A stretch of 64,000 bases of DNA from Pedococcus aerophilus (lineage in GTDB: Bacteria > Actinomycetota > Actinomycetes > Actinomycetales > Dermatophilaceae): contig NZ_BAAARN010000001.1 of assembly GCF_039532215.1 (NCBI RefSeq), positions 1,907,942 through 1,971,941 of the forward strand, read 5' to 3'. The notes under the pieces are model-generated. The model made no database searches, was not told where the DNA came from, and saw only the letters and a program-made list of their open reading frames with translations. Of the stretch, positions 34,509 through 42,297 are shown piece by piece. A program made the translations under genes and the position numbers. Within the stretch, counting starts at the first letter, position 1. Each line of letters opens with the position of its first letter.

Positions 34509-35176
34509 CGCGACAGCACCTCGCGGACGCGGACGAGCGCGGCGCCGATCTGGGCGTCGATCGTGCGGTCGCCGATGTCGACGACGCAGCCGCCGCGCTC
34601 GACGGTGGGGTCGGGGACGACCTGCACGGCGCAGCCGGGGGCGAGGTCGGCGATGGACTCGGGGGTGAGGTGGGTGTCGCCCGGGTTCAGGTGGACGGTG
34701 ACGTCCGAGCCGCGGGGGATGTCGGTGAGTGCGCGCTCGACCGCGTCGCGGGCGGCGCAGTCGTCGACGAGCAGGTGGTGGCCGACGAGGGCCTCGGCGA
34801 TCTCCACGGCCATGGGCACCGCGGCGGCACACAGGTCGCGCACCGTCGCGGACGCGGCGGCGTCAGCGACGGCGGCACGCAGCGACTCCAGGGTCGCGGC
34901 GAACTGCAGCCGGCGCTCGGCAGCCTCGGCCTCCTCGCGCTCCTGGGCCGCATGGAGCCAGGCCTCCTGCTCGCGGACGGCCTGGCGCACGCCCTCCTCG
35001 TAGCCGGCCTCGCGGCCCTCCTCGAACTGGCGGGCCGTCTCGGACAGGGCCCCGGAGCCGAGGACGGCGCTGGAGCGGGTGAACTGACGGGAGGTGAACA
35101 GGGCCGGCCGGACAGCGGTTGTGGCGGCACTGCGCAGCAGCACGGTCGAGGGGCGCAGGTCAGAGGACGAGGTCAT
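34505..35176 (-). CDS. fliH: Flagellar assembly protein FliH
   Basis: 223 residues. A helical charged middle (EGREAGYEEGVRQAVREQEAWLHAAQEREEAEAAERR) precedes the FliH/HrpE-type C-terminal domain (DVTVHLNPGDTHLTPESIADLAPGCAVQVVPDPTVERGGCVVDIGDRTIDAQIGAALVRVREVL). It binds and regulates FliI. Start at ATG 35176 overlaps the fliG end by 17 bases. Confidence 0.92.
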   Translation of the reverse strand: MTSSSDLRPSTVLLRSAATTAVRPALFTSRQFTRSSAVLGSGALSETARQFEEGREAGYEEGVRQAVREQEAWLHAAQEREEAEAAERRLQFAATLESLRAAVADAAASATVRDLCAAAVPMAVEIAEALVGHHLLVDDCAARDAVERALTDIPRGSDVTVHLNPGDTHLTPESIADLAPGCAVQVVPDPTVERGGCVVDIGDRTIDAQIGAALVRVREVLSR

Positions 35177-36179
35177 CGCCGCCACCTCCCCGGGAGACGA
35201 TGATGTCGCCGGACTCCTCGAGCGTGCGGATGAGGCGGATGATGGCCGCCTGGGCCTCCTCGACCTGCTTGAGGCGGACCGGGCCCATGACCTCGATCTC
35301 CTCGACGAGGCTGGCGCCGGCACGCTCGGACATGTTGCGCGTGATCTTGTCGCGCACCTCGGGCGAGACCCCCTTGAGCGCGAGCGCGAGGGCCTTGGTG
35401 TCGGCCTGGCGCAGGATGGCCTGCACGGCGCGGTCGTCGAGGTTGACGATGTCCTCGAACATGAACATGTGGGCGCGGACCTCTTCAGCGAGCTCGGGGT
35501 CACGCTGCTCGAGTCCCTCGAGGATGAGGCGCTCGGTGGAGCGCTCCGAGCTGTTGATGATGCCGACGAGCGGGCCGAGCCCACCGACGGAGGAGTAGTC
35601 CGAGCTCTGGACGAGGTTGGCCAGCCGGCGCTCGAGGTGGCCCTCGACCTGGCGGACGATCTCGGGCGAGGTGCGGTCCATCACCGCGAGGCGGTGGGCC
35701 ACGTCGGCCTGCATGTCCTCGGGCAGGCCGGACAGGACGATGGCCGCCTGGTCCGCCGACATGTGCGCGAGCACGAGGGAGATGGTCTGCGGGTGCTCGT
35801 CCTGGAGGTAGGTGAGCAGCAGGCGCGCGTCGACGCGGCGCAGGAACGAGAACGGCGTCTGGGACAGGGACGTCGACAGCCGCGAGAGCACGTCCTTGGC
35901 ACGCTCGGGGCCGAGCGTCTTGACGAGCATCTCCTCGGCGAGCTCGAGGCCGCCCTGGACGTAGTACTCCTGGGCGTTGACCATCGAGGAGAACTCCCCG
36001 AGCACGAGGTCCTGGGTGTGCAGGTCCGCACCGTCCAGGCGGGCGATCTCGGCCGTGAGGGCCTCGACCTCGCTGGGACGCAGGGACCGCAGCACGTGCG
36101 CGGAGTCCTCGCTGCCGAGCTGGACCAGCAGCACGGCGGCCTTGCGGAGCCCGGTGAGCTCCGTGGTCATCACGGTCAT
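35160..36179 (-). CDS. fliG: Flagellar motor switch protein FliG
   Basis: 339 residues with the three FliG regions: N-terminal FliF-binding part (AVLLVQLGSEDSAHVLRSLRPSEVEALTAEIARL), middle armadillo region with EHPQTISLVLAHMSADQAAIVLSGLPEDMQADVAHRLAVMD, and the torque helix EVRDKITRNMSERAGASLVEEIEVMGPVRLKQVEEAQAAII. It transmits stator force to the rotor. The start shares one base with the fliF stop; an alternate ATG three codons later is possible. Confidence 0.96.
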   Translation of the reverse strand: MTVMTTELTGLRKAAVLLVQLGSEDSAHVLRSLRPSEVEALTAEIARLDGADLHTQDLVLGEFSSMVNAQEYYVQGGLELAEEMLVKTLGPERAKDVLSRLSTSLSQTPFSFLRRVDARLLLTYLQDEHPQTISLVLAHMSADQAAIVLSGLPEDMQADVAHRLAVMDRTSPEIVRQVEGHLERRLANLVQSSDYSSVGGLGPLVGIINSSERSTERLILEGLEQRDPELAEEVRAHMFMFEDIVNLDDRAVQAILRQADTKALALALKGVSPEVRDKITRNMSERAGASLVEEIEVMGPVRLKQVEEAQAAIIRLIRTLEESGDIIVSRGGGGDDLVL

Positions 36180-37768
36180 CAGCTGCCTTCCGCGATCCAG
36201 CCGCGCAGGAGGCGGGCCACGTCGTCGGGACGCTCGCGCGCCAGGGTGCCGATGGCCTCACGGGACTGCGCCCGCTGCTCCCCCGCCGTCTCGCGGTGGG
36301 GCAGGACGTTGCGCTGCTCGGCCTGCTCGAGGAGGGTGTCGACCGGCGCCGGTCCGGTGGGGACGCGGTAGACCTCGATCTCCTGCGGGGCAGCAGGGCC
36401 GGAGCGGCGGCGCGAGCGGATCAGGCCGATGATCAGGGCCAGCAGGATGAGGACGCCGAGGCCGACGGTCTTGCCGAGGCTGATCATGTCGGCGCGCTTC
36501 TTGTCGGCAGCTGCCGCCTCGAGCTCCTTCTGGGCCGACGCCGCGGCGGTGGTGTCGAAGGCCATCTGGCTGACCTCGACGACGTCACCGCGCTTGGGGT
36601 CCAGGCCGGCAGCGGCCGAGACGAGCGAGCTGAGCTGCGTGGTGTCGACGGAGCCGGCCGACTTGGCGTCGAGCAGGACGGCGACCGACAGCCGCTGGAC
36701 CTTGCCCGGTGCCGTCGTGGTCTTCTCCTTGAGGGTGCCGACCGCGTTCGTCCGGGTGCTGTCCTCTTTGACGTAGTCGTTCTTGCCGGTGCCGTTGGTC
36801 GTCGTCCCGACGTTGTCGGGGCCGAGGACGCCACCGACCGGGGTGCCCCCGCCGGTGTAGCTCTCCTTGCTCTTGGTCTCCGTCAGCGTCGTGCCCGGCT
36901 TGGTGGGGACGTACTCCTGGCGGTCGATGGTCTGCTCGTCGAAGTTGAGGTCGGCGTCGACGCGGACCACGGCCTTGCCGGGACCGACGACCTTGTCGAG
37001 CATCGACTGGACGGCGGCGGCGGTCGCGTTGGCGACGGCGAGCTTCTGGGACTGGCGGGCGTCGGCACCGGCGGCGCCGCCACCACCCTCACCGGCGGCG
37101 TTGAGGACCTTGCCGCTGGCGTCGGCGACGGTGACCTGCTCGGGGTCGAGCTTCGGCACGGAGCCGGCGACGAGGTGGACGATCGAGTCGACCAGCGTGG
37201 AGGACAGCGTCGTGCCGGCCGAGGTCTTGACGAGGACCGAGCCGGTGGGCTTGGCCGCGTCCGTGGTGAACACGTCGTCCTGGGGCACGGCGAGGTGGAC
37301 CACCGCGGCCTGGACGCCCTCGATCGACTCGATGGTCTTGGACAGCTCGCCCTCGAGGGCCCGCTGGTAGGTGACCTTCTGCTGGAAGTCGCTGCTCGTC
37401 ATGCTCTGCTTGTCGAGCAGCGAGTAGCCCTGCGAGTTCGAGTCGCCGGCCGGCAGTCCCTCGCCGGAGAGGGTGATGCGGGTCTGGTAGACGTCGGCCT
37501 GCGGGACCATGACCGTCTGGCCGCCGTCGGCGAGCTCGTACGGCTCGCCGGACTCGGTGAGCTTGGCGGTGATGGCCGCGGCGTCGGTGGAGCTGAGGCC
37601 GGTGAAGACGGGCGCGTAGCTGGGCTTGCCCACCCAGGACACGAACATGACGCCGCCGACGACGACGGCCAGCGCGGCCACCGCGGTGACGACGCGCTGC
37701 CCCGGCGTGAAGCCGCCGAACAGCTTGCTGAAGCGGCCCAGGAGGGCCTTCGGGTCGAAGCCGTTCAC
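36179..37768 (-). CDS. fliF: Flagellar MS-ring protein FliF
   Basis: 529 residues with two transmembrane helices (about 22-44 and 437-459) bracketing the YscJ/FliF ring-building domains (YAPVFTGLSSTDAAAITAKLTESGEPYEL, RALEGELSKTIESIEGVQAAVVHLAVP). The C-terminal cytoplasmic tail binds FliG. It overlaps fliE by four bases. Length fits Gram-positive FliF. Confidence 0.96.
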   Translation of the reverse strand: MNGFDPKALLGRFSKLFGGFTPGQRVVTAVAALAVVVGGVMFVSWVGKPSYAPVFTGLSSTDAAAITAKLTESGEPYELADGGQTVMVPQADVYQTRITLSGEGLPAGDSNSQGYSLLDKQSMTSSDFQQKVTYQRALEGELSKTIESIEGVQAAVVHLAVPQDDVFTTDAAKPTGSVLVKTSAGTTLSSTLVDSIVHLVAGSVPKLDPEQVTVADASGKVLNAAGEGGGGAAGADARQSQKLAVANATAAAVQSMLDKVVGPGKAVVRVDADLNFDEQTIDRQEYVPTKPGTTLTETKSKESYTGGGTPVGGVLGPDNVGTTTNGTGKNDYVKEDSTRTNAVGTLKEKTTTAPGKVQRLSVAVLLDAKSAGSVDTTQLSSLVSAAAGLDPKRGDVVEVSQMAFDTTAAASAQKELEAAAADKKRADMISLGKTVGLGVLILLALIIGLIRSRRRSGPAAPQEIEVYRVPTGPAPVDTLLEQAEQRNVLPHRETAGEQRAQSREAIGTLARERPDDVARLLRGWIAEGS

Positions 37769-38061
37769 ATCGGCATCCTCATGATCTCGGTGAACGCCTC
37801 GACGGCCTTGTTGCGCACGGCGACGGTCAGCTGGGTGGCGACGGCCGCTTCATTCGCGGCGATCGTGTACTGGTGCACGTCCTGGAGCTGACCGGTGACC
37901 GCCTGGACGGCCATCTTGTCGCTCGTCTGGTGCAGGGAGTTGAGCTTCTCGATGCCCTGCTCGAGGGCGTTGCTGAACCCGGCGGGGTTCGCGGCAGCCG
38001 TCGGCGCGGTCGCGGTGACCGGCGGCAGGCTGCCGATCGCGGAGATGGGAGGGATGACCAT
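37765..38061 (-). CDS. fliE: Hook-basal-body protein FliE
   Basis: 98 residues: FSNALEQGIEKLNSLHQTSDKMAVQAVTGQLQDVHQYTIAANEAAVATQLTVAVRNKAVEAFTEIMRMPM is the FliE signature, including the typical EIMRMP(M/V) end. FliE joins the MS ring to the rod. It starts two bases after flgC. Confidence 0.95.
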   Translation of the reverse strand: MVIPPISAIGSLPPVTATAPTAAANPAGFSNALEQGIEKLNSLHQTSDKMAVQAVTGQLQDVHQYTIAANEAAVATQLTVAVRNKAVEAFTEIMRMPM

Positions 38062-38063
38062 GG

Positions 38064-38462
38064 TCAGCGGCCCAGCCCGATGGCCTGCTGGTACGCCGCC
38101 TGCGCCCGCTCGACCACGGCGAGGTTCGCCTGGTAGCCGCGCTGGGCCATCATCAGCTGGGTCATCTGGTCGCCCATGTCGATGTCGGGGAGACGGATGT
38201 AGCCCTCGGCGTCGGCCAGGGGGTGGTCGGGCTGGAAGACCATGCGGCCCTCGGCGTCACCGAACTGCACGCCGGCGACCCGGACACCCTCGGGCTTGCC
38301 GTACTCGCCGGCCTCCGCCACGACGTACCGCGCCTGGAAGGCGTTCTCGTTGGACGGGCGGACCGTGTTGATGTTGGCGATGTTGTCGGAGACGGCGTCC
38401 ATCCACTTGCGGTGCAGGACCAGACCCGAGCCGGCGATGTTCATCGCCCCGAAGATGCCCAT
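38064..38462 (-). CDS. flgC: Proximal rod protein FlgC
   Basis: 132 residues with the rod N-terminus (MNIAGSGLVLHRKWMDAVSDNIANINTVRPSNENAFQARYVV) and C-terminal helix (PDIDMGDQMTQLMMAQRGYQANLAVVERAQAAYQQAIGLGR). Start shares one base with the flgB stop. Confidence 0.95.
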   Translation of the reverse strand: MGIFGAMNIAGSGLVLHRKWMDAVSDNIANINTVRPSNENAFQARYVVAEAGEYGKPEGVRVAGVQFGDAEGRMVFQPDHPLADAEGYIRLPDIDMGDQMTQLMMAQRGYQANLAVVERAQAAYQQAIGLGR

Positions 38463-38818
38463 CAGGCGCTGCCGAGCGCGATGCGCATCCGCTGGAAGTG
38501 GTCGGTCATGGCCTGGACGCCGAGCTGGTAGGTCAGCCCGGTCTCAGCGCCGGCGAGGGTCTCCTCGTCGAGGTTGACGTTGTTGCCGTTCTCGCGGGTG
38601 GGCTCGAGGGAGCGCTGCGCGGTCGGGGTGGCCACCGAGGGGTCCTGCCCGTTGCCGAGGGCGGCGATGAGGCTGCTCTCGAAGTCGACCTTGCCGGCGA
38701 GGAAGCGGGGGGTGTCGACGTTGGCGATGTTGTCAGCGATGGTGCGCTGCCGCAGGGACAGACCATTGAGCGCCTGCCCGAGGGCACGCATCGTGGTGTC
38801 GCCGATCGGGTCGATCAT
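38462..38818 (-). CDS. flgB: Proximal rod protein FlgB
   Basis: 118 residues from the ATG at 38818, which follows AGGAGAG at good spacing; an open frame continues upstream but crosses the leader hairpin region. It shows the FlgB pattern (ALNGLSLRQRTIADNIANVDTPRFLAGKVDFESSL and TYQLGVQAMTDHFQRMRIALGSA). It is the first gene of a basal-body operon running through about 20 genes to 17792. Confidence 0.94.
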   Translation of the reverse strand: MIDPIGDTTMRALGQALNGLSLRQRTIADNIANVDTPRFLAGKVDFESSLIAALGNGQDPSVATPTAQRSLEPTRENGNNVNLDEETLAGAETGLTYQLGVQAMTDHFQRMRIALGSA

Positions 38819-38901
38819 GGCTCTCCTGGATGGCAGGTCAGCGCGCGTGGGGGCGCGTGACAAGGACACGTCGTGGTGGTGCCACACGTCCTTGGCGGCG
38901 A

Positions 38902-38917
38902 TGGCCATCCATGGCCA
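38902..38917 (-). promoter_or_regulatory. Candidate CsrA-binding hairpin in flgB leader
   Basis: RNA hairpin UGGCCA-UGGA-UGGCCA: six base pairs with a UGGA loop closed by A-U, starting seven bases after the -10 box, so at or very near the 5' end of the mRNA. Core CAUGGAUGG parallels CACGGAUG in the fliC and flbD leaders. Confidence 0.62.
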
Positions 38918-38923
38918 GTCCCC

Positions 38924-38951
38924 ACATCGGCATCGCCCTCACCGACCTGAG
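38924..38951 (-). promoter_or_regulatory. Sigma-28-like promoter of the flgB basal-body operon
   Basis: On the minus strand CTCAGG (38951-38946), then GCCGATGT (38931-38924), giving TCAG-N15-GCCGAT. The leader to the flgB ATG is about 100 bases. Confidence 0.78.
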
Positions 38952-39143
38952 CGCGAAACGCCGTGGGGGCCGAAGATCAACCGTTCGGGCCATCCCCGAC
39001 GAGCCAGCCGGGGGAAGTCGGCGCAAACGGTGCCATCAGGAGGGCACCGCACGGTATGGCGCCATGCACCGTCCAGTCGCGACCGCCGGACCGCACGGCG
39101 CAGCCGCGAGCCGCGAGGTGCGGGTGCCCAAGGGTGCCGTGGA

Positions 39144-39159
39144 CGGGGCAGCAGCCCCG
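39144..39159 (-). terminator. Hairpin behind flgL
   Basis: CGGGGC-AGCA-GCCCCG, perfect six-base stem, starting 10 bases after the flgL stop. A second foldable stretch, arms ACGGTATGGC and GCCAT-gc-ACCGT, lies at 39051-39072. Candidate end of the flgL transcript. Confidence 0.55.
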
Positions 39160-39169
39160 CGCCATACGG

Positions 39170-40078
39170 TCAGCGCAGGAAGTCCATCAGCGACGGCTGC
39201 ACGACCTTGGCCGCGGCACCGAGCGCTGCCTGGTACGCGGTCTGCTGGAGGGTGAGGTCGGTGATCGTCTTGGCGAGGTCGATGCCCTCGACGGAGGCGA
39301 GCTTGGCGGCGACGGCGTCGGCACGCACCTCGCCACCGGCCTGCGTGGCCAGGAGGCGGTTGGTCCGCGCACCGACCGTCGTCTGGGTCGAGCGCACGGC
39401 CTCGGAGGCGCGGTCGAGCTGGGTGAGCGAGGTGCCGAGGGCGCTGAGGTCACCGCTGCGCAGGGCGCTGCTGATCCGGGCGAGCAGTCCCTGGCCCGAG
39501 GGGGCGGCCGGGTCGGCCAGGAGCGTCGTGAAGGCCTGGTCGCCCGTGACGCTGACGGCGAGCGTGCCCGAGGCGGCGTCCGGGGAGACCGTGCGCTTCA
39601 CCGTCTGGGTGTTGCCCGCGTAGGCGCCGGTCGTCGGGTCGAAGGCCACGGCGGTGTCCTGGGTGCCGGCGAAGACCGGGCGACCGAGGTACTGCGTGTT
39701 CGCGATCCCGAGGACGGCCTCGCGGAGCTGGTCGACCTCTGCGGCCATGGCGCGCCTCTCCTCTGGTCCGTTGGTGCTGTTGGCGCCGGCGAGCACCAGG
39801 GTGCGGACCCGGTTGAGGACCGTGCTCGTCTGGCTCAGGGCCTGGTCGCTGGTGTTGAGCCAGGCCATGCCGTCGTCGATGTTCCGCGAGAGCTGGTCGG
39901 CCTGCTTGCGCTCCGCGCGGAGCTGCATCGCGGCCACGGTGTCCACGGGCGAGTCCGAGGGCCGGCTGAGGCGGCGACCGGAGGAGAGCTGCTCCTGGGT
40001 CTGCTGCAGCCGGCTCAGGCTGCTCTGCAGCCCGGCCATCACACCACTGTTCAACGTGGCGGGGGTGACGCGGGTCAT
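39170..40078 (-). CDS. flgL: Hook-filament junction protein FlgL
   Basis: 302 residues with flagellin-like ends: SSLSRLQQTQEQLSSGRRLSRPSDSPVDTVAAMQLRAERKQADQLSRNIDDGMAWLNTSDQALSQ at the N-terminus and VEGIDLAKTITDLTLQQTAYQAALGAAAKVVQPSLMDFLR at the C-terminus. FlgL links hook to filament after FlgK. A 112-base gap separates it from flgK, and a weak sigma-28-like promoter overlaps the flgK stop. Confidence 0.95.
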   Translation of the reverse strand: MTRVTPATLNSGVMAGLQSSLSRLQQTQEQLSSGRRLSRPSDSPVDTVAAMQLRAERKQADQLSRNIDDGMAWLNTSDQALSQTSTVLNRVRTLVLAGANSTNGPEERRAMAAEVDQLREAVLGIANTQYLGRPVFAGTQDTAVAFDPTTGAYAGNTQTVKRTVSPDAASGTLAVSVTGDQAFTTLLADPAAPSGQGLLARISSALRSGDLSALGTSLTQLDRASEAVRSTQTTVGARTNRLLATQAGGEVRADAVAAKLASVEGIDLAKTITDLTLQQTAYQAALGAAAKVVQPSLMDFLR

Positions 40079-40183
40079 CTCGGGCTCCGGTGCTCGTGGT
40101 CGTCGGCGGCGGCCGTGGTCGGACGGGTGGTCAGGTGCCGGTCGCGAGGTGCGAGCGGCGAAGGTGCGGTGCTGTCAATAGCC

Positions 40184-40211
40184 CTATCGGTCAGCGGGCC
40201 ATGTTCATGAG
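40184..40211 (-). promoter_or_regulatory. Weaker sigma-28-like promoter before flgL
   Basis: On the minus strand CTCA (40211-40208) and ACCGATAG (40191-40184) with the same 16-base distance as the strong promoters. The boxes deviate at two or three positions, and the -35 lies inside the flgK 3' end. Confidence 0.5.
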
Positions 40212-41558
40212 GGAATCCATCGTGCTGTCGATGACGCTGACGAAGCGGGCGGCCGCCTCGTAGGCGTGCTGGTAGGACATGAGGTTGGTCATCTCCTCGT
40301 CGAGGCTGACGCTGGAGACACCGAGGCGGGCCGAGTCGACCTGGCGGAGCATGACTCCTTGGACGTCGGCCTGGCGGCTCGCGCTCTGCGACTGCACGCC
40401 GAGCTCGACGATGAGGTTGCGGTAGCTCGCGTCCGGGCCTGCCTTGTCGGTGAGGTGCGCCGCCATGGCGGACGCGTTGTCACCGTCGTAGGCCGGGGGC
40501 GGCGACTTCGAGGCGGCGATGCCGTTGGTGCCCGTGAGCGAGACCGCGAGGGTGGCAGCGGTGGTGCCGCTGAAGAACGGTTTCCCGGCAGCACCGGTGC
40601 GGTCGTAGCCCGCTGCCTGCTGGGCGTTCACCGTGCTCGCGAGCTTGGCGGCGATCGCGTCGAGCGAGGCCGTGTAGCCCGGGATCGTCGTGTTGAGCGC
40701 CGTGGTCATGCCGTGGACCTCGCCACCGCTGACCGAGGCCGGCGTGCCGCTGCTCGCCCAGGTCACGGTGACCGGTGCGCTGCCCCCGGGGACGGTCGGG
40801 CCGCCGACGCGCAGCTCGCTGGTGCGCGAGCCGCTCACGAGCTGGGTGCCGCCCACGGTGACCGTCACGGTGCCGTCGTCGTTCAACCGACCGACGGCGC
40901 CGACGCTCTCGCCGAGCTGCAGGACGAGCTGGTCGCGCTGGTCGGACAGCTCGCTGGTGGAGGCACCGGAGACCTTGGCGCTGCGGATCGCGTCGTTGAG
41001 GCGGGCCACGTCGGTCGCCGTGCGGTTCACCTCGGACACGGTGGCGACGAGCGCCTCACGCGTGCCGGACCACTGCTGGCCGAGCTGCTGGCTGGTGCGC
41101 TGGAACGAGGCCGCGAGCTGGGCGGACTCCTCGAGGAGCTGGGTTCGTGGTGCGGTGCTCGTCGGGTCGTTCGCCACGTCGGACCACGAGCTCCAGAACG
41201 ACGCCATCTGCGCCTGGAGGCCGGTGTCGCTGGGCTCGCCGAAGATGCCCTCGACCGAGCGCAGGGTCGCCGCGGCGGAGGTCAGCGTCGAGGCGCTGCC
41301 CCGTACCTGCTGCGCACGAGCCTCGAGGAACTCGTCGCGGATGCGCTCGGTGCCGCGCACCAGCACGCCGTCGCCGTAGGCCTGGGACTGCGACCACATC
41401 GCGGGGACGGCAGAACCTCCCGCAGCGACCTGGTCGAGCCGCTGGCGGGAGTAGCCGGGGGTGTTGATGTTGCTGATGTTCTGGCCGGAGAGCTCGAGAC
41501 CGCGCTGGGCGGCCTGGAGGGCACGGGCTCCGAGGCCCAGACTGGAGAAGCCGGACAT
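40191..41558 (-). CDS. flgK: Hook-filament junction protein FlgK
   Basis: 455 residues with the FlgK N-terminus (SSLGLGARALQAAQRGLELSGQNISNINTPGYSRQRLDQV) and C-terminus (VSLDEEMTNLMSYQHAYEAAARFVSVIDSTMDSLMNMAR). The start at ATG 41558 shares one base with the stop of the small upstream gene. The longer upstream frame is rejected because it runs antiparallel through that gene. Confidence 0.95.
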   Translation of the reverse strand: MSGFSSLGLGARALQAAQRGLELSGQNISNINTPGYSRQRLDQVAAGGSAVPAMWSQSQAYGDGVLVRGTERIRDEFLEARAQQVRGSASTLTSAAATLRSVEGIFGEPSDTGLQAQMASFWSSWSDVANDPTSTAPRTQLLEESAQLAASFQRTSQQLGQQWSGTREALVATVSEVNRTATDVARLNDAIRSAKVSGASTSELSDQRDQLVLQLGESVGAVGRLNDDGTVTVTVGGTQLVSGSRTSELRVGGPTVPGGSAPVTVTWASSGTPASVSGGEVHGMTTALNTTIPGYTASLDAIAAKLASTVNAQQAAGYDRTGAAGKPFFSGTTAATLAVSLTGTNGIAASKSPPPAYDGDNASAMAAHLTDKAGPDASYRNLIVELGVQSQSASRQADVQGVMLRQVDSARLGVSSVSLDEEMTNLMSYQHAYEAAARFVSVIDSTMDSLMNMAR

Positions 41559-41905
41559 CAGGCCCTCGCATCCACGTAGGCCGGCTGCCACTGGCGTCGG
41601 ACAGGACGCTCGGCACGCTCGGGGCGGTCGGTTCGCTCGGCGAGCTCGGAGGCGGCGAGCTCGAGGTCGCGGCGGGTCGTGGCCAGCGCCTCGACGACGC
41701 GGGTGGTCAGGGCCGCCATGCGGTCCTGCAGGTTCCTGGCCCGGTCGGCGAGCTCGGGCGGCAGGGCACCGCCGACGACGGGCACCGGGATCGCCCGGAA
41801 CTCCTCGACGCGACCCTGCTCGACGAGGCGCTCGCCCTCGGTGACGGCGGTCTCGAGCTGGGCGAGGACCACCACCCACCGCACGGCCCAGGAGTCGGCA
41901 CTCAT
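41558..41905 (-). CDS. Small helical protein, possible flagellar chaperone (FliT/FlgN-like)
   Basis: 115 residues, helical and charged (WVVVLAQLETAVTEGERLVEQGRVEEF, then NLQDRMAALTTRVVEALATTRRDLELAASELAER), ending in a basic segment. It overlaps fliS by four bases and touches flgK, the normal place for an export chaperone. No firm family match by eye; FliT-like or FlgN-like are both possible. Confidence 0.6.
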   Translation of the reverse strand: MSADSWAVRWVVVLAQLETAVTEGERLVEQGRVEEFRAIPVPVVGGALPPELADRARNLQDRMAALTTRVVEALATTRRDLELAASELAERTDRPERAERPVRRQWQPAYVDARA

Positions 41906-42285
41906 GACAGGTCCGGCGCCAGGGCTGCCTCGGCGAACGCGTCGCGCAGCGGCTCGACGATCTCGAGGGCCTCGGCCACCAGGGACGCGTCCTTGCTGAC
42001 GTTGGCCTGCACGAGGCGCTCGGTGAGGTAGTCGTAGAGGGCCTTGAGCTGGGCGCCCTCGGGCCACATGCTCAGGTCGAGCGAGCTGGACAGCTCGGTC
42101 ACGATGTCCTGGGCGTGCAGCAGGTTGCGGTGCGCCACCTCGACGTCACCCTGGCTCACGGCACCGAACGCGGTGTTGAGGTCCTTGAGCAGGCGGTCGT
42201 AGAGCATGACGACGAGCCGGTTGGGGGAAGCGGTGGTGACTGCGTCGCCGTTGTAGCGCCGCCGCAGCATCGCGGAAGTGGTCAC
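41902..42285 (-). CDS. fliS: Flagellin export chaperone FliS
   Basis: 127 residues with the FliS pattern: AVTTASPNRLVVMLYDRLLKDLNTAFGAVSQGDVEVAHRNLLHAQDIVTELSSSLDLSMWPEGAQLKALYDYLTERLVQAN. It binds FliC to prevent early polymerisation, and in B. subtilis also interacts with FliW. It follows fliD by 12 bases. Confidence 0.94.
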   Translation of the reverse strand: MTTSAMLRRRYNGDAVTTASPNRLVVMLYDRLLKDLNTAFGAVSQGDVEVAHRNLLHAQDIVTELSSSLDLSMWPEGAQLKALYDYLTERLVQANVSKDASLVAEALEIVEPLRDAFAEAALAPDLS

Positions 42286-42297
42286 GGTAGGGATCTC

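Larger units (their letters stand above)
38819..39169. other. Intergenic control region between flgL and flgB
   Basis: 351 bases without a gene. From the flgL side: a short hairpin (39144-39159), a second hairpin containing GGTATGGCGCCAT (39051-39072), then a sigma-28-like promoter (38924-38951), a 5'-terminal GGA hairpin (38902-38917) and the flgB ribosome site. No small ORF here looks real. Confidence 0.75.

Noticed and set aside
38819-38908. Upstream extension of FlgB
   Set aside because: It would read through the leader hairpin region; the ATG at 38818 has a good ribosome site and matches the family start.
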